Assembly: GCA_038373865.1 (NCBI GenBank)
Contig: JAXGGA010001618.1
Location: forward strand, 1 to 64,000
Reading direction: 5' to 3'
Source of the DNA: Uloborus plumipes
Lineage: Eukaryota > Arthropoda > Arachnida > Araneae > Uloboridae
DNA: 64,000 nt
The translations under genes and the position numbers were made by a program. A model generated the notes under the pieces. It was given only the letters and a program-made list of their open reading frames with translations. It did not search any database and had not been told where the DNA came from. This document shows positions 1-11,442 of the stretch, one piece after another. How positions within the stretch are numbered: position 1 is the stretch's first letter; each line of letters starts with the position of its first letter.

Positions 1-389
1 ACTCATTTATTTTTTCTCACATATAACTCATTTATTTATTTATTTACTTATTCGTTTATTTTTTTATTGATTGTTATTTTTTTCGTTTATTTACGCATTA
101 ATTTGATAAAAATTACTGTTAATCGTCGAATAGAAAATTTTTCATAGCAAAAATATTTAGTTTTTCACTTTGCTCCATGATTTTTTGAGGTGAAATATTT
201 TCATTTTTTTTTTTTTGAAGTACAAAATAACTGCCAAAAATTAAAAATAACATTTCAACGAAAGTTGATTCGCAAAATACATTATTCGTTCTTCATGTAC
301 AATAATTTTTAGAACAAATTTCCCATTTGTTCCTTTTAAAGCAGGTAAGTGAACTTAACTATTTCAATTTGTCCCACATTCCCCTACTT
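1..389. other. A+T-rich DNA, nothing recognised
   Basis: Low-complexity A+T-rich sequence with T-rich runs and TTTA/TTTAT repeats at the left edge. I see no open frame of note, no splice-flanked exon and no terminal repeats. Confidence 0.5.
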
Positions 390-590
390 CTCCGGAAAGT
401 TGAACTATGACTTAGACACTGTTACTCTCTTTTCGGGTAGTAGAAAAGGGTAATTGCCTCGGATTTGAGTTGGAACATTTCTTCAAAGTGAGTACGAAAG
501 TAACCCCGCTCAATTCAGGTGCCAATTACCCTTTCCTATTATCCGAAAAAAGGGAAACATTGTCTACGTCGGTCGTCAACTTACCAGAGG
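390..590. repeat. imperfect inverted repeat (fold-back)
   Basis: Two arms of about 65 bp face each other around a loop of about 65 bp. The inner left arm (about 419-457, with cttttcgggtagtagaaaag) pairs with the inner right arm (about 524-565). The pairing extends outward through aaagttgaac on the left and gttcaactt-like sequence on the right. The shape fits a degraded MITE. I could not define a target duplication, so the family is unknown. A short open frame over the right arm looks accidental. Confidence 0.5.
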
Positions 591-2097
591 AGCACAACAC
601 ACCGAGATGAGCGTTATAGAGATATTGCAAATTGTTCAAGTCAACAGAAGAACGTAAGCGATCCAAACAAGCTGAAATGCAAAACAGGAAATTTACTGTA
701 AATATTCAACTTACTTTGTATCCTCAACTGCGGTAGAAGTTGGGGAGCGGTTCTGAAAGCATGATATACTTTATAAAAAGTAACAAAATTAATTGTAAAA
801 TGTACCAAACAACTTAACGTTCTTTTTCAGCAACTAAGTCAGAGTCAATGTAGCGCTCTCGTTAGATCTTATAGCTGATGAAATGAAAACAGCGTAGAAA
901 ATGAATGACGTTGGAGGAAATAAAAAACATTTTAGGTCTGCTGTGAAAACACAATATTCTGATTTAATACAGAAGTTTTGAAATTTGCTATTTCTGAAAA
1001 ATTCCGACGCAATGGGGTAAAGAAAGGTTATTTTCAAAATAAGAGTAAAAATAAAAAAGTGAATAAACCATCAAAAATTAGAAAATATGACACAGCCAGA
1101 GTTTTGCAGGTCGTGCTACACATTAAAGCAGATTTCTTTTCTGGGAAGGATGGAAGGAATATATAATACGAAAAGTTCCGGAGGAATAGCTACAATAATT
1201 CGCAGCGAATTGCTTGAATTTCAAAGGTTTTCAAAACCTGAGATGAACGAAACATTAATAAAATGTGCTTACCCCGACCCAACGAAGATGATATCGATGG
1301 GAAGACATTAATTCAGCACTTTGTATCCTCCTATCAATTCCAACACATGTAGCGCCGCAGGGGGGAAATGCAGCTGATTTTGCTGAACATGGACCTAAAA
1401 TATAAACAAACATTCAAAAGAAATTAGTTCAAAGCACAAACCATATAATGACCAAGCAGGTTACCCTCACCCCTCAAGAAGTTGGGACTCCCTACTCCCA
1501 AGAACGATAACTCAATGAGAATAGATTTAAAAAAAAAACTCTTTAAAAAACCATAACATTTCAATGTTTGTGACCCATCCCCCCCTGTATCCGATTTGTT
1601 TTTTTTTTTTTTTTTTTGAGTACAGCGTTTGAGCGCGACAATTAACTTTGAGAAACATCACAATTTGACCCCCCTCCCCTCTCTCAATCCAACACTGCCC
1701 GCCCACACAGCCATACAAAAATTTGGGTACAAAAAATGTATCTATCTAAACACCTCTTTCCGAGAGATACAGTAGGTGCGGCATTCGGGTAAAAAAGATA
1801 GGGGACAGTTGTCGCTTGCTATAATTAATTTACATCCAGGTTTTAGATTATTTTTTAGGTTTCTTTCTCTGTCCTAACCATCTGTGTATGCAATACACCA
1901 TTTCAAACTTTTCAAACACAGGTTTTCGCGAAGCCTCCTTTGACTTAATCACGTCATTAGTTTAAAAGCGTTTCTGAAAGCTTTATTTTTTTCTTTTCTT
2001 TTTTTTTTTTTTTTTGTTTGCTTTGAATAAAGATAGATAACAAATAATATGTTTTGAATTTCAAAAACTTTTACCTCAAATAAAATTTACACGGAAA
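591..2097. other. unassigned A+T-rich DNA
   Basis: Only short open frames occur here, the longest 74 codons at 1087-1311. None shows a motif I recognise. Homopolymer A and T runs and a short C-rich stretch near 1575 are present. Confidence 0.4.
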
Positions 2098-2099
2098 TA

Positions 2100-2236
2100 C
2101 TGTCGGTCGGTTCCAAGAAATATTATTTGATTAAGCGGGATTTTTAACATTGCGTCTATGGTATGGGTTCCGGGATGTTTTATTCGTATAAGCGGGGTAT
2201 TCGTTTATCCGTTACCCGATTAAGCGGGGACGACAG
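2100..2236. mobile_element. pogo/Tc1-like MITE with TA target duplication
   Basis: A 137-bp element starts ctgtcggtcgg and ends gggacgacag, flanked by TA on both sides (2098-2099 and 2237-2238). The interior repeats 'attaagcggg'-type sequence in opposite orientations. It has no coding capacity. A related fragment (actgtcggccccgctt) lies at 49144-49159, so this is a family with at least two traces in the window. The TA duplication and the CCGCTTAA-type terminal sequence suggest a pogo-like Tc1/mariner derivative. Confidence 0.6.
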
Positions 2237-2238
2237 TA

Positions 2239-2836
2239 CTTAAAAATTAAAAAAAAAAAAGTTTTTTTTTTTTTGGATCTAAGATTATTTCTATTGCTTG
2301 GTTGGCACCAAAAAGTATGAAATAAAGAAGTGTGTAATTTCTTTTTCAAATTTTTTATTAGCTTTCTTTATATTAATTTTACTTGAGGAATTATTCGCCC
2401 CGGCCAAACACCCGCTTTGCTCGGCCCAACTACATCACAGAGCCACATTAAAATCAATCAAGTTGTCTTGAAGAGTAAGAAATATAGTCGCATCAATCCA
2501 AGAGCCTGGTCTTTTTGGTTTGTCGAATGTTTTGAGGGTTAAGCAAAAAAATTTATGTCAAAAATAATTCACGCTTACTCGCATGAACAGCTGTTGGATT
2601 CTGTGGATCGCAAAAGTATTTTTACGATATATGTTTTCACAGAAAAACTGCAGACCCCCCCCCCCGCAGCCATATTGCCATTAGAAAAAGTTTTGCCAAA
2701 AAGATAAAATTATCGACCTTTTAAATTTTCTTCGATGATAGCAAGTATCATTTTGATTAGAACAACATAGCATTAATTTCTTTACAAAATTAAGAAGTCG
2801 GGAGCACAAACTTTTACTTTTAGAAAGGCATACAGC
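2239..2836. other. unassigned A+T-rich DNA
   Basis: Contains a C tract near 2646-2655 but no recognisable gene or element ends. Confidence 0.4.
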
Positions 2837-3022
2837 CAGTAGCGTACATAGACTAAGGTGCGCTCCCCCGCAAAATTTTTAATTGCGCCCCCCCCCCCTA
2901 TTAAAACATAAAAAATATTTTGCTCGTGGTTCTTATAGTGCTATTTTTCTGGATAGTGCGCCCTCAAACCTCTTGCGTCCCCCCCCCCCACCCGCGTCAC
3001 GGAGGCGCTATGTACGCCACTG
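2837..3022. mobile_element. hAT-type MITE, CAGTAGCGTACATAG family, copy 1
   Basis: A 186-bp non-coding element with terminal inverted repeats. The left end is cagtagcgtacatag and the right end is ctatgtacgccactg. The centre carries two long C tracts. The 8 bp on either side do not match, so the target duplication is lost or the ends are slightly off. The family is supported by copy 2 at 3330-3508, which has the same ends and the same internal 'gtgctatttttctggat' stretch. Confidence 0.7.
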
Positions 3023-3329
3023 CACAGTGTATAATCAGAAACACTCTTTAAGAAATACCATTGACTATCAGGAAATCTACGTCTTGGCCTAACTTACAAC
3101 ATTTAACAATAGAAACTGAAACCTTGTTTCATTACCAACTGGAACAAGCATCCGGTTCATATTTTTTTATTCTACCAAGGTCAGATAGGGTGAACAATAA
3201 AAAGCTTGATTTGAGATTGAAAAGAAAGAGGAAGAAAGGCGTTTGTGTTGATTAATATCTTACTTATGTTTTTAAGAGCAAGCATGCATCACAGGTATTA
3301 AACCTGGTGGATAATTGTTGCGTTACGGC

Positions 3330-3508
3330 TAGTTGCGTACATAGACCTGTGTGCGCTCCAGCGCAAAATTTGTAAGTGCGCCCCTGGAACTCCTATTTAA
3401 AAATAAATAAATAAATAAATCCCAGAGTACCACTAGTGCTATTTTTCTGGATCTTGAGCCCTCAAACTCCCCCCCCCCCCCCCCACGTTGGAGCTATGTA
3501 CTCCAATG
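3330..3508. mobile_element. hAT-type MITE, same family, copy 2
   Basis: A 179-bp relative of the element at 2837-3022. Its ends (tagttgcgtacatag and ctatgtactccaatg) are degraded forms of the same inverted repeats. It is flanked by a perfect 8-bp duplication, GTTACGGC, at 3322-3329 and 3509-3516, the size made by hAT transposases. It is non-coding and includes a C tract of 15-17. Confidence 0.85.
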
Positions 3509-4725
3509 GTTACGGCTTAGGAATATTAAGCTTCAGTTTTCAAATTGAAGAAAGAAAGGCTCTACTGCAGTGGTGCACAATCTTTTTTTTACCTGGGAGC
3601 CGCAAGGGATTCGAGAGTCAGAATATACATAAACATCAGTAGCGAGGCCATAGGTCATCTATGGATAATTAGTTGTGTTTTTAATTTCTTTTCATTCACA
3701 AAAGGTTTATTTGAACACTTATGACTTTAAAATAGAGCTAGTGAGTAAAGGGTGACAAAGTGCCCCCCCCCCCTCCTCCCACGGCCAACAATGAAGCTTC
3801 AATATTCGGCACTACGCCAGCTCCTCTATTTTTTAAAGTTCATACGCCACTGGGTGATTATGTGCTGAATGAAACTTTTTACTTAATTTTTTTTTAAATT
3901 ACTTTTCAATGTTTTTGTCATGAAAAGTGTTTGCGAACTTTCGACGATGGGCGATTCGGCGCTGGGTGAATCCAAAATCCAAGTGATCCAAAATCTGAGA
4001 AAGAGTTTCCTCTCACATTTTTGTACTTTTTTCAAATTTGGTTACATTTCAGATTAGTTAAATTTCAGATATTGAATGGTTCAGATATTGAAAAGTAAAA
4101 TTCCAGATATTGAATGGAAGTACACTTTGTGAAGTTCGGATCGAAAAAGAAACACTTCGTCTGGAAATAGGGTAAAAATAATCCTCAATTTAATCCCCAG
4201 GTTAGACATCATATTAGTATAGTGTTTATAGTATATTTGGGTGGGGGGTGGGGGGAATACTTCGTCTAGTGATAAGGAAACCCAGTTACCAACTTTAAAT
4301 AAGTTTACTATTCATTTGGCATGAAAGAGATTTTTTTAAAACATTTTGAACAGTTTTGAAATTAAAAAAAAGTGGTGCTGGGGAGGGAGGGAGGGAGGGG
4401 GGGGGGCCTGACTAATCAACAAGTTCATGCCAGCTTACTTCAAGCATAGTCAAGTTACCTTACTCCTTTTTAGACCATCGAAGCAAGAGAACTTCCCATT
4501 TAAATAAAAAGAATCTAAAAAATATCACCTTTTCCTATAGAATTTTATTTAAAGAATTCAAAAACATATGATCCAATTGAGATCCAGCCTAAAACTTTGT
4601 ACAAACAAACGTAAAATGCACAAGAATTTTCGAGATTTTTTTGAAAAAAAAAAATCATTATATGTTTTCCGAGAAATTTAAATTTTAAATTGAAATTTCA
4701 CTTTAAAAAAATATACATATATATA
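3509..4725. other. unassigned DNA with hAT-end traces
   Basis: A possible further relative runs from cagtagcgag (3637) to cgccactg (3852) without matching flanks. A sequence starting cagtggtgcac at 3570 resembles another hAT terminus. G-rich tracts occur near 4240-4255 and 4382-4407. No gene was recognised. Confidence 0.35.
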
Positions 4726-4786
4726 TACGAGGTGTGGCTAGAAAATAACCGAACTGATGCTGTAAAAAAATTTTATTTTCCATTAT

Positions 4787-5250
4787 TTACAATTTGATGT
4801 TATCTCCTTCAATGTACTCTCCTCCTCGGTCTACACACCGCTCCATACGAATTTTCCACTGTTCATAGTAATGCTGCAGATCATTTTCGGTAAGTCCATA
4901 CATTACTTCCGTCGCTTTTTCTTTTACTGCTTCAACACTCTCAAATCTAGTTCCTTTCAAAGCTGACTTGACTTTAGGGAAAAGAAAAAAATCACAGGGG
5001 TCCAAATCAGATGAGTAGGGTGGATGGTCTAAGATGGGAATGTTGTGATTGGCTAAAAACGTCTTCACTAACAACGCATTGTGAGCGGGGCATTGTCTTG
5101 GTGCAGGATCCATGTCTTTTTTTCCACAAATCGTTCCGTTTTCTCCGTACTCGCTCACGTAGGGTAGTCAGGACGCTAATGTAGTAATGCTGATTCACTG
5201 TTTGTCCCTCTGGTACCCAATCAATGTGTACAATCCCTTTGACATAAAAA
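4787..5250 (-). pseudogene. mariner transposase C-terminal fragment, left arm
   Basis: Read on the minus strand, this encodes the C-terminal part of a mariner (DD34D) transposase. KGIVHIDWVPEGQTVNQHYY is followed after a frame change by a PAH stretch and the conserved HPPYSSDLDPCDFFLFP block, which carries the last catalytic Asp. The protein ends at NIKL and a stop. The two open frames overlap in different phases (4787-5158 and 5007-5261), so at least one frameshift is present. The N-terminal DNA-binding region is absent. Confidence 0.85.
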
Positions 5251-5336
5251 AAAAAAAACAATCATCATTGCCTTGAATTTCGATTTTGATATTCGTGCTT
5301 TTTTTTTTTGTCGTGGAGAATCAGGAGATTTCCAAC

Positions 5337-5600
5337 AATCACAACATTCCCATCTTAGACCATCCACCCTACTCACCTGATTTGGCCCCCTGTGATTTTT
5401 TTCTTTTCCCTAAAGTCAAGTCAGCTTTGAGAGGAACTAGATTTGAGAGTGTTGAAGCAGTAAAAGAAAAAGCGACGGAAGTAATGTATGGACTTACCGA
5501 AAATGATCTGCAGCATTACTATGAACAGTGGAAAATTCGTATGGAGCGGTGTGTAGACCGAGGAGGAGAGTACATTGAAGGAGATAACATCAAATTGTAA
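5337..5600 (+). pseudogene. mariner transposase C-terminal fragment, right arm
   Basis: An inverted duplicate of the left-arm coding end. It begins at the NHNIPILDHPPYSPDLAPCD block and runs to the same NIKL terminus, about 88 codons. It differs from the left copy at a few positions (YSPDLAP rather than YSSDLDP), and the right version looks closer to the usual mariner motif. It lacks the N-terminal two thirds and the first catalytic residues, so it is non-functional. Confidence 0.85.
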
Positions 5601-5665
5601 ATAATGGAAAATAAAATTTTTTTACAGCATCAGTTCGGTTATTTTCTAGCCACACCTCGTATATA

Positions 5666-6316
5666 CAGGGTGTCCACTCCAATCGTGGACCAATAGCTAA
5701 TTTCTAAACCGTTAGAGATAAGCATATAGTTTATTTAGGAAAAAATCTCCAATTTATGAAAAGAATTTTGGGTCTATTCAATGTTTTTCAAAAAATCAAA
5801 TTTTGAAAGAGTTACGAAATTTAAATTTTTATACAACCCCCCAGTCCTAGCAATCATATTTAGTAAAACATTCTTGACACTGTAACGTTTAAAACTAAAA
5901 AAAAATCACTGTTCTACGACAAAAATTGACCGAGTTATGACGTTTTGAAAAATCAAGATTTTGAATGATTTCGCATACGGTCCCTTAAGCGATCTCTCGA
6001 TGACGTCATGAAATAATGCAAAATCTTGATTTTTCAAAACGTCATAATTTGGTCAATTTTTGTCGTAGAAGAGTGATTTTTCTTTAGTTTCAAACGTTAC
6101 AGTGTCAAGAATGTTTTACTAAATATGATTGATAGGACTGGGGGGCTGTATAAAAATTTAAATTTCGTAACTCTTTCAAAATTTGATTTTTTGAAAAACA
6201 TTGAATAGACCCAAAATTCCTTTCATAATTTGGAGATTTTTTCCTAAATAAACTATATGCTTATCTCTAACGGTTTAGAAATTAGCTATTGGTCCACGAT
6301 TGGAGTGGACACACTG
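5666..6316. mobile_element. 651-bp fold-back MITE with TA target site
   Basis: Nearly the whole element is an inverted repeat. It starts cagggtgtccactccaat and ends attggagtggacacactg. The arms pair inward through cttgatttttcaaaacgtca to a short centre near 5985-6010 that contains tgacgtca. TA flanks both ends (5664-5665, 6317-6318). There is no coding capacity. It lies a few bases from the palindromic mariner unit. The length of pairing (about 300 bp per arm) is unusual for a MITE. Confidence 0.85.
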
Positions 6317-6318
6317 TA

Positions 6319-6627
6319 TATATAAATATATATTTTAAATTAGTCATGTTGCATATCAGATTAAACGGCAACTAAAGTACTTTAAAATGTCATTCACCAA
6401 ATCGTTCTATCTATATTTGGTGATGATTTATGGTCCCTTATATGGCCAAGCATCCATGGAAAAAAGAGGGGTTTTGAAAAATTCATAAATAAAAAATAAA
6501 AGAGATAAAAATTTTAAAAAATTGGGACTTTTGATTACCTCAAATAGTACAATTGATGAGCCAAATTTGAAAGAAACACAAAAATGTGAGGGAAAAAACT
6601 TTGGATCACTTGACATGGAGCAACTTG
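6319..6627. other. unassigned A+T-rich spacer
   Basis: Lies between the fold-back element and the hAT element that follows. I see no gene or terminal repeat. Confidence 0.4.
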
Positions 6628-7263
6628 GCTGAAAGCAGTGGTCGGAAGTAGCGTACTACTGTAGTAGCTACATTTTTTAGTAGTTTGTTGTGTAGCGCAC
6701 AACTTTTAAAAAAAAAGTAGAACAGTGAGTAGCGCAATAACAAAAAATGGTAGTTTGTAGCGATTTCTGGAAACTACTTTTAAATTAAAAAAAAAATAAA
6801 TAAATGAAAAAAAATTTAAAAAAAGAGAACGCAGGAAAAAAAAAAACAATTTTTAATTGACTCTGACTAGTGCAAATCTTGTACGAGTACAGCAGCGGAC
6901 GCCAATGAGAAATTAGAACCATAAAAATATGAGCTGTTCTTAGATACATCGTTTTGACGAAATACATTCTATCTGTTTGATATCATTGGTTTATTTGCCA
7001 TCATAATTTTATATTGATTCAAAAAATTTCATGTTCCTAAATATTCCCTGGCAAGAAAATTAAAAAAAAAAAAAATGAAGTTTGAATTCAACTTTTGAAT
7101 CCTTTCTTTAGGCGAATATTCTTAAAAATTGTAAAAAAAAAATCTAAAAAGGACAAATTTTAGAAAAAAAAAAAAAAAAATAACAAAAAGGAAAAGTAAC
7201 AAATAAATTCAAAGAAAATTCCTGGTTTGATTCCATATTCAAATGAGTTAATTTATTAATGTA

Positions 7264-8989
7264 CTAGTGGTACCCGCACGGCTTTGCCCGTGGTATAAAA
7301 TTAAAAGTTCATTTGTAAAAGAATTGATATAGCAGAAAAAACGCTCTATTTTAGTTTTATTCAACTATAATTCCTTCAAAGTGATATAAAGATCTGATAT
7401 GGACCCCACACTACTTAATTTTACGTGTAAATTTCTTAGTAGATGCCTTAAGTGCTAAAATAGTGCTTGGAGTGAGCAAGATAACAATTCAAACATTTGT
7501 ATCCCTAGTTTGCTACGAAACAATGCAAAAAAATGTTTTACAATGATTAATCTCCTAAATATCGTCGATTTTAACATCATTCAGTGGATTTTTCGCAAAA
7601 TATCGCCAACAGCGCCAAATTGAACCTAAATCAGAAAAAAAAAAAATTCGCCAATTGGCGTCAAATACTTGGCGATCAAAAGCTTGGCGATATATCGCCA
7701 AGTGGTCGTGCCAATTCATATCACTTTTGTTAACCAATTCATATCACCTTGCATTGAAAACACTGTTGAGACAGAATTGATGCATTTGATGGGGGTTGAC
7801 ATGTTCTGTCAACCCCAAGGGAGATGGACAAAAATAAGCCAAAAGAGAAAATAAGAACAATTTTGTTGATAACAGGAACCAACAGAAATCTTACCAAAGT
7901 TTCAAAGAAGAAGAACGTTTTCTTTCCTAGCTTAAAAAACAAAACAATACATTTTCCGAAATGAAACACTTTAAAAAAACGATGCAATATCGCAATTGGT
8001 ACGATATTTCGTTAATCTGTGCTTTAGGTACCCTTTTCTCGCTAAATGAACGATAGGCGCGCCAAGCGTAGTAACCCTAGCTATTTTGCGTAGTTGACTT
8101 TTTGAAAACGCGCCAAGCAGGGTCCCAAAGCATCTTCACCGGGAAAAAGACAGGGTTGCCAGAGAATTGGAACAAAAAATACTACGCCTCCTCTAAAAAA
8201 AATATTACAAAATACTACTGTTTCCAAACGTTGCCAAAATCAATGTTGCTGAAATGCGAAATCTATGAAAATGAACAAAAAAAAAAAAAAAAAATCCGCC
8301 AAATCTTTTAATTAAGTCATTAGTGTATTGGAAACAGGGTTGCCAGAAAAATACTACGCTCCTTATTTGGGCCGAAAAAATACTACCGTAGAATCAAAAA
8401 TATTACGTCTGGCCGAAGATTGACGCTGGCAACCCTGGAAAAAGAACCAAAATAAAACAGAAACAAAAATAAAACAGAAAAAGAAACAAAAATAAGTATG
8501 AACACGTAACCATAGTAACAACATGAAAAGTTGATTTCCGTTGATAAAATAATTCATTTTATCCCTCTTTTCAAACAAATTTTATTCTAAAGCTCAACCA
8601 TTTTAGAATCGTTTGGCTTGCTTTACTGAAGGTAAGCCTTGAATTTCGGGATTCTAAAAACAATTGTTACAGCTCTCCCGATGATCGTAGAAACTTCGAA
8701 AAAACTTCATTTTGTGCAGAAAATTTCAAGCTTTCGAATGACATAAGACTTGAAAATGTGTGTGAAATATTTCTTCCCTATTTTATCGAATTTCCGCTAA
8801 GAATTCGAATAGAAAAAGAACGAAATGGAATTTTCGAAAAATCGCTTCGAGGTGCAAAACTACATGCTACAAACTAATTTTGTACCAAGTGGCATGAAAA
8901 TCGACCGAACGGTTTTGGCGCTACGCGCTTAACAGACAGACAGAAGGAAAGACAGAGAGACAAACTTTCAGCTTTATTATTAGTATAAT
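7264..8989 (-). mobile_element. Helitron-like element
   Basis: Read on the minus strand, the 5' end is near 8989 (a diverged form of the tctatactaat start) followed by aataataaagctgaaag. The 3' end carries a small hairpin (cacgggcaaagccgtg) then gcgggtaccaCTAG and T. This layout, hairpin then CTAG inserted before T, is the Helitron 3' signature. There is no target duplication, as expected. No Rep/helicase frame is present, so it is non-autonomous. It is inserted in the hAT at 6636-9247 and is itself hit by the MITE at 8151-8437. About 340 bp near its 3' side are shared with 60650-61010. Confidence 0.7.
8151..8437. mobile_element. hAT MITE (CAGGGTTGCCAG ends)
   Basis: A 287-bp element with ends cagggttgccag and ctggcaaccctg and a perfect 8-bp duplication GAAAAAGA (8143-8150 and 8438-8445). 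The interior carries a second copy of cagggttgccag at about 8335 and repeated aatactacg/cgtagtatt-like words. It is non-coding. Its termini resemble those of the large element 47801-53214, so both may be mobilised by related transposases. Confidence 0.85.
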
Positions 8990-9255
8990 AATATAAGATA
9001 ATATAATAATATATAATATATATATATAGAGATAGAGAAACCACTCTTCGAATTTTTCGGTAAATCCTCAAACGGTGTATGCTTTTTAATTATTATATTT
9101 TTTAAAAAGTAGCGAAGTAGCGACTACAATTCAAAAGTAGTTTGTAGTAGCTACATTAAAAAAAAGTAGTTGTAGTTGTAGTTAACTACATTTATAACAA
9201 TGTAGTTGTAGTTCGCTACAAAAGAAATGTAGTTTTTCCAACCACTGGCTGAAAG

Positions 9256-10104
9256 TACATTTTCATATAACATTTCATTCATATAACTTTTGCCATTTTG
9301 TTCAAAAAAATCTAACTTCAACCAGCGGCAGACAAAATCAGTATGGAGGGGTAAAAAAATATAACAGAGTAAGTAGATAAATATAAATACCTGATTAGGA
9401 AAAGGGAACACCATTACAAGTATCCACTTGAAGATTCAGAAGCCTGCAAATAAATAAATAAATACATAAATAAAATATGCCTACATTTTTTCAAGAGATC
9501 ACCCCCCCCCCCCCCCAAATTTCCGATGATTTAACAGTGAAGATTGAATATGACTGAAAAGATAAAAAATGAATTGAAAACAATGAAACCAAAACCCTCA
9601 GTTTTAAAATATTGCCGCAGGGTGACAACCACCTCCTTGGTGACAACAGAAACAGTGAAACAAAATTCTCTGATTTTATTGAACAAGTTCACCAAATTTA
9701 CCTGATTTACAGTTAAGGGGCAGTGGAGAATTGGGCCTGTAGGAGCACTCTTAAGTATTTTTTAGTGCCATTAATAAGAAATGCTAAATTTCCAGAAATT
9801 TTACCGTTATAGAAAAAAAGTTGTTTTTTTTTTAGAAAAAATGGAAAAGAATTTTTATGAATTAAAATATTTTCGGGAGTCATATTTTCTTACAACACTT
9901 CAAAAGTGTGAAAAACATATGCATTTTTTTTTATTTTTCCTTCTTAGAAATTTGCCTACAACTCTTCACTATTCAAAAATCTTTTGTTTTCTAACTGCAA
10001 GTACATCCCCAAGTTCAAAACGCTGAAAGTTATTCTAATTTATCTAAATCTTTGTTCGGAAATTAATGATGAAAAGAGTGCTTTTTATTAACTCAATTTT
10101 TTTA
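9256..10104. other. unassigned A+T-rich DNA
   Basis: Contains a C tract near 9502-9516 and short accidental open frames. No gene or terminal repeats were recognised. Confidence 0.4.
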
Positions 10105-11030
10105 ACCGACTTCAACAAAGGAGGAGGTTATACAATTCGTCGGAGATTTTTTTTTTTTTTTTGTATGTTATAAGACTTCTCGAAGACGCCTGAACCGATT
10201 TCAAAAATTATTTTTTGTTCGAAAGGGTTTCATTTCCGATTGGTCCCATCGTCTCGTGGTCCGGGTTTGATAACGGGAACCTGCAGAAATCGTTCGAAAT
10301 AGAAATCGGGATCACAGTAATCGTAATAATGACAATTTTGAATGTAAGGCTTCTCTGGATTACATAATGAAATTCATTTCTATGGTCTTTTTGAAATTTT
10401 TATGAATTTATACGATTACTCGAAGACGCCTGAACCGATTTCAAAAATTCCGTTACCGATAGATTCGTCATTTTTCAGGCTTCATTAGTTTTAATTGACG
10501 TAAGGTTTGATAACGGGATTTTGAAGAAATTGAGAAAAATCTTCACATTTTTGCTCAAATTTAAAGCGATTTGTGCGAAATGATTAAATATGAAATCCAT
10601 TGTTATAAAACGTGGTTGATATGAAACAGTAATAATAATGATAATGAGAATTTTGAATGAAGGCTTAACTGAATCAAACATGAAACTCATTAGCGGGCCT
10701 CGTACGTAGTATTTTTAACTGGAACAAAAAATGTGAAATCCTTTGCATGGATATGACCTTTATTATGGCATAGCTATGCCCCACGGTTTCACCCACGTTT
10801 ATGAGACAACAATCTCTAAAAAAATATTTTAATTACATCACGCTATGATATGTGTATAATAAATATATAGCAAAATATTACACGGGAAACGCAAAAATAA
10901 AAGAACCTTTGGAAAACAATTAGTAAGGCGCCCAGTCTTACAAATTTACACTAAAAAGAATAAAATAAAAATATTTTTGAAAAAAAAAATTGATCCGACT
11001 TCAGAACTTCACTCGACAACCTCCTTCAAC
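10105..11030 (+). repeat. interspersed repeat of the 'accgacttc...aggaggtta' type
   Basis: Begins accgacttcaacaaaggagg, a sequence I recognise as the start of a repeat found across many arthropod genomes. It contains two copies of a block ctcgaagacgcctgaaccga about 240 bp apart (10179 and 10419). It ends with a related ccgacttc plus aacctcctt segment near 10996-11030. It is non-coding. I cannot assign it securely to a transposon class. Confidence 0.5.
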
Positions 11031-11442
11031 ACAAGAACTTCAACACAAACCTCCTTACCTAAGGTCTTAAAGTATAGTCCAAAATCGGGTTTTTTTTAAA
11101 GATTAAGAGCCCAGGGTTTCTTTGGTTCACGTTTGGAAAACATACAAAAAGCAAAACTTTTAAAGTTTTTGTAAGACTTAAAAACTTAAAAAGAATAAAG
11201 AGAAAAGCAAAATTAAAGCAACAGCAACAATGAAATTAATTAAAACACAAATTGAGCTGATTCTAGAAAAATTGTCAATGGTTATGGCATAGAGCAAAAA
11301 TGAAAGCAAACCAATTTAATATTATGCGGGTCTTTTTTAGTTATTTTCTCGATTATTTTAGAATTTCTAATTTTGCCAAATTTTAGTTCATTCGCCTCAA
11401 TACAGGGCTGAATTTCCAAATAGGCAAAACAGGCCTAGGGCA

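Larger units (their letters stand above)
4728..5659. mobile_element. palindromic mariner derivative (two 3' ends head to head)
   Basis: This 932-bp unit is flanked by TA (4726-4727 and 5660-5661). Both termini are the same inverted repeat, beginning cgaggtgtggctagaaaat. The repeat does not stop there: about 323 bp at each end (4728-5051 and 5337-5659) are near-identical inverted copies. Each arm contains the last third of a mariner transposase and its 3' terminal repeat. The spacer 5052-5336 continues only the left copy further upstream, to about 5250. An element with two 3' ends keeps two terminal repeats but no complete transposase. The transcript of such a unit would fold into a long hairpin. 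Confidence 0.85.
6636..9247. mobile_element. non-autonomous hAT element with nested insertions
   Basis: The left end cagtggtcggaagtagcg and right end tttttccaaccactg form inverted termini. They are flanked by a perfect 8-bp duplication GCTGAAAG (6628-6635 and 9248-9255). Subterminal zones are rich in short gtagctac/gtagtagc repeats at both ends (6640-6780 and 9100-9235), typical of transposase-binding clusters in hAT elements. No transposase frame is present. A Helitron (7264-about 8989) occupies most of the interior, so the original hAT was only about 0.9 kb. Confidence 0.85.
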
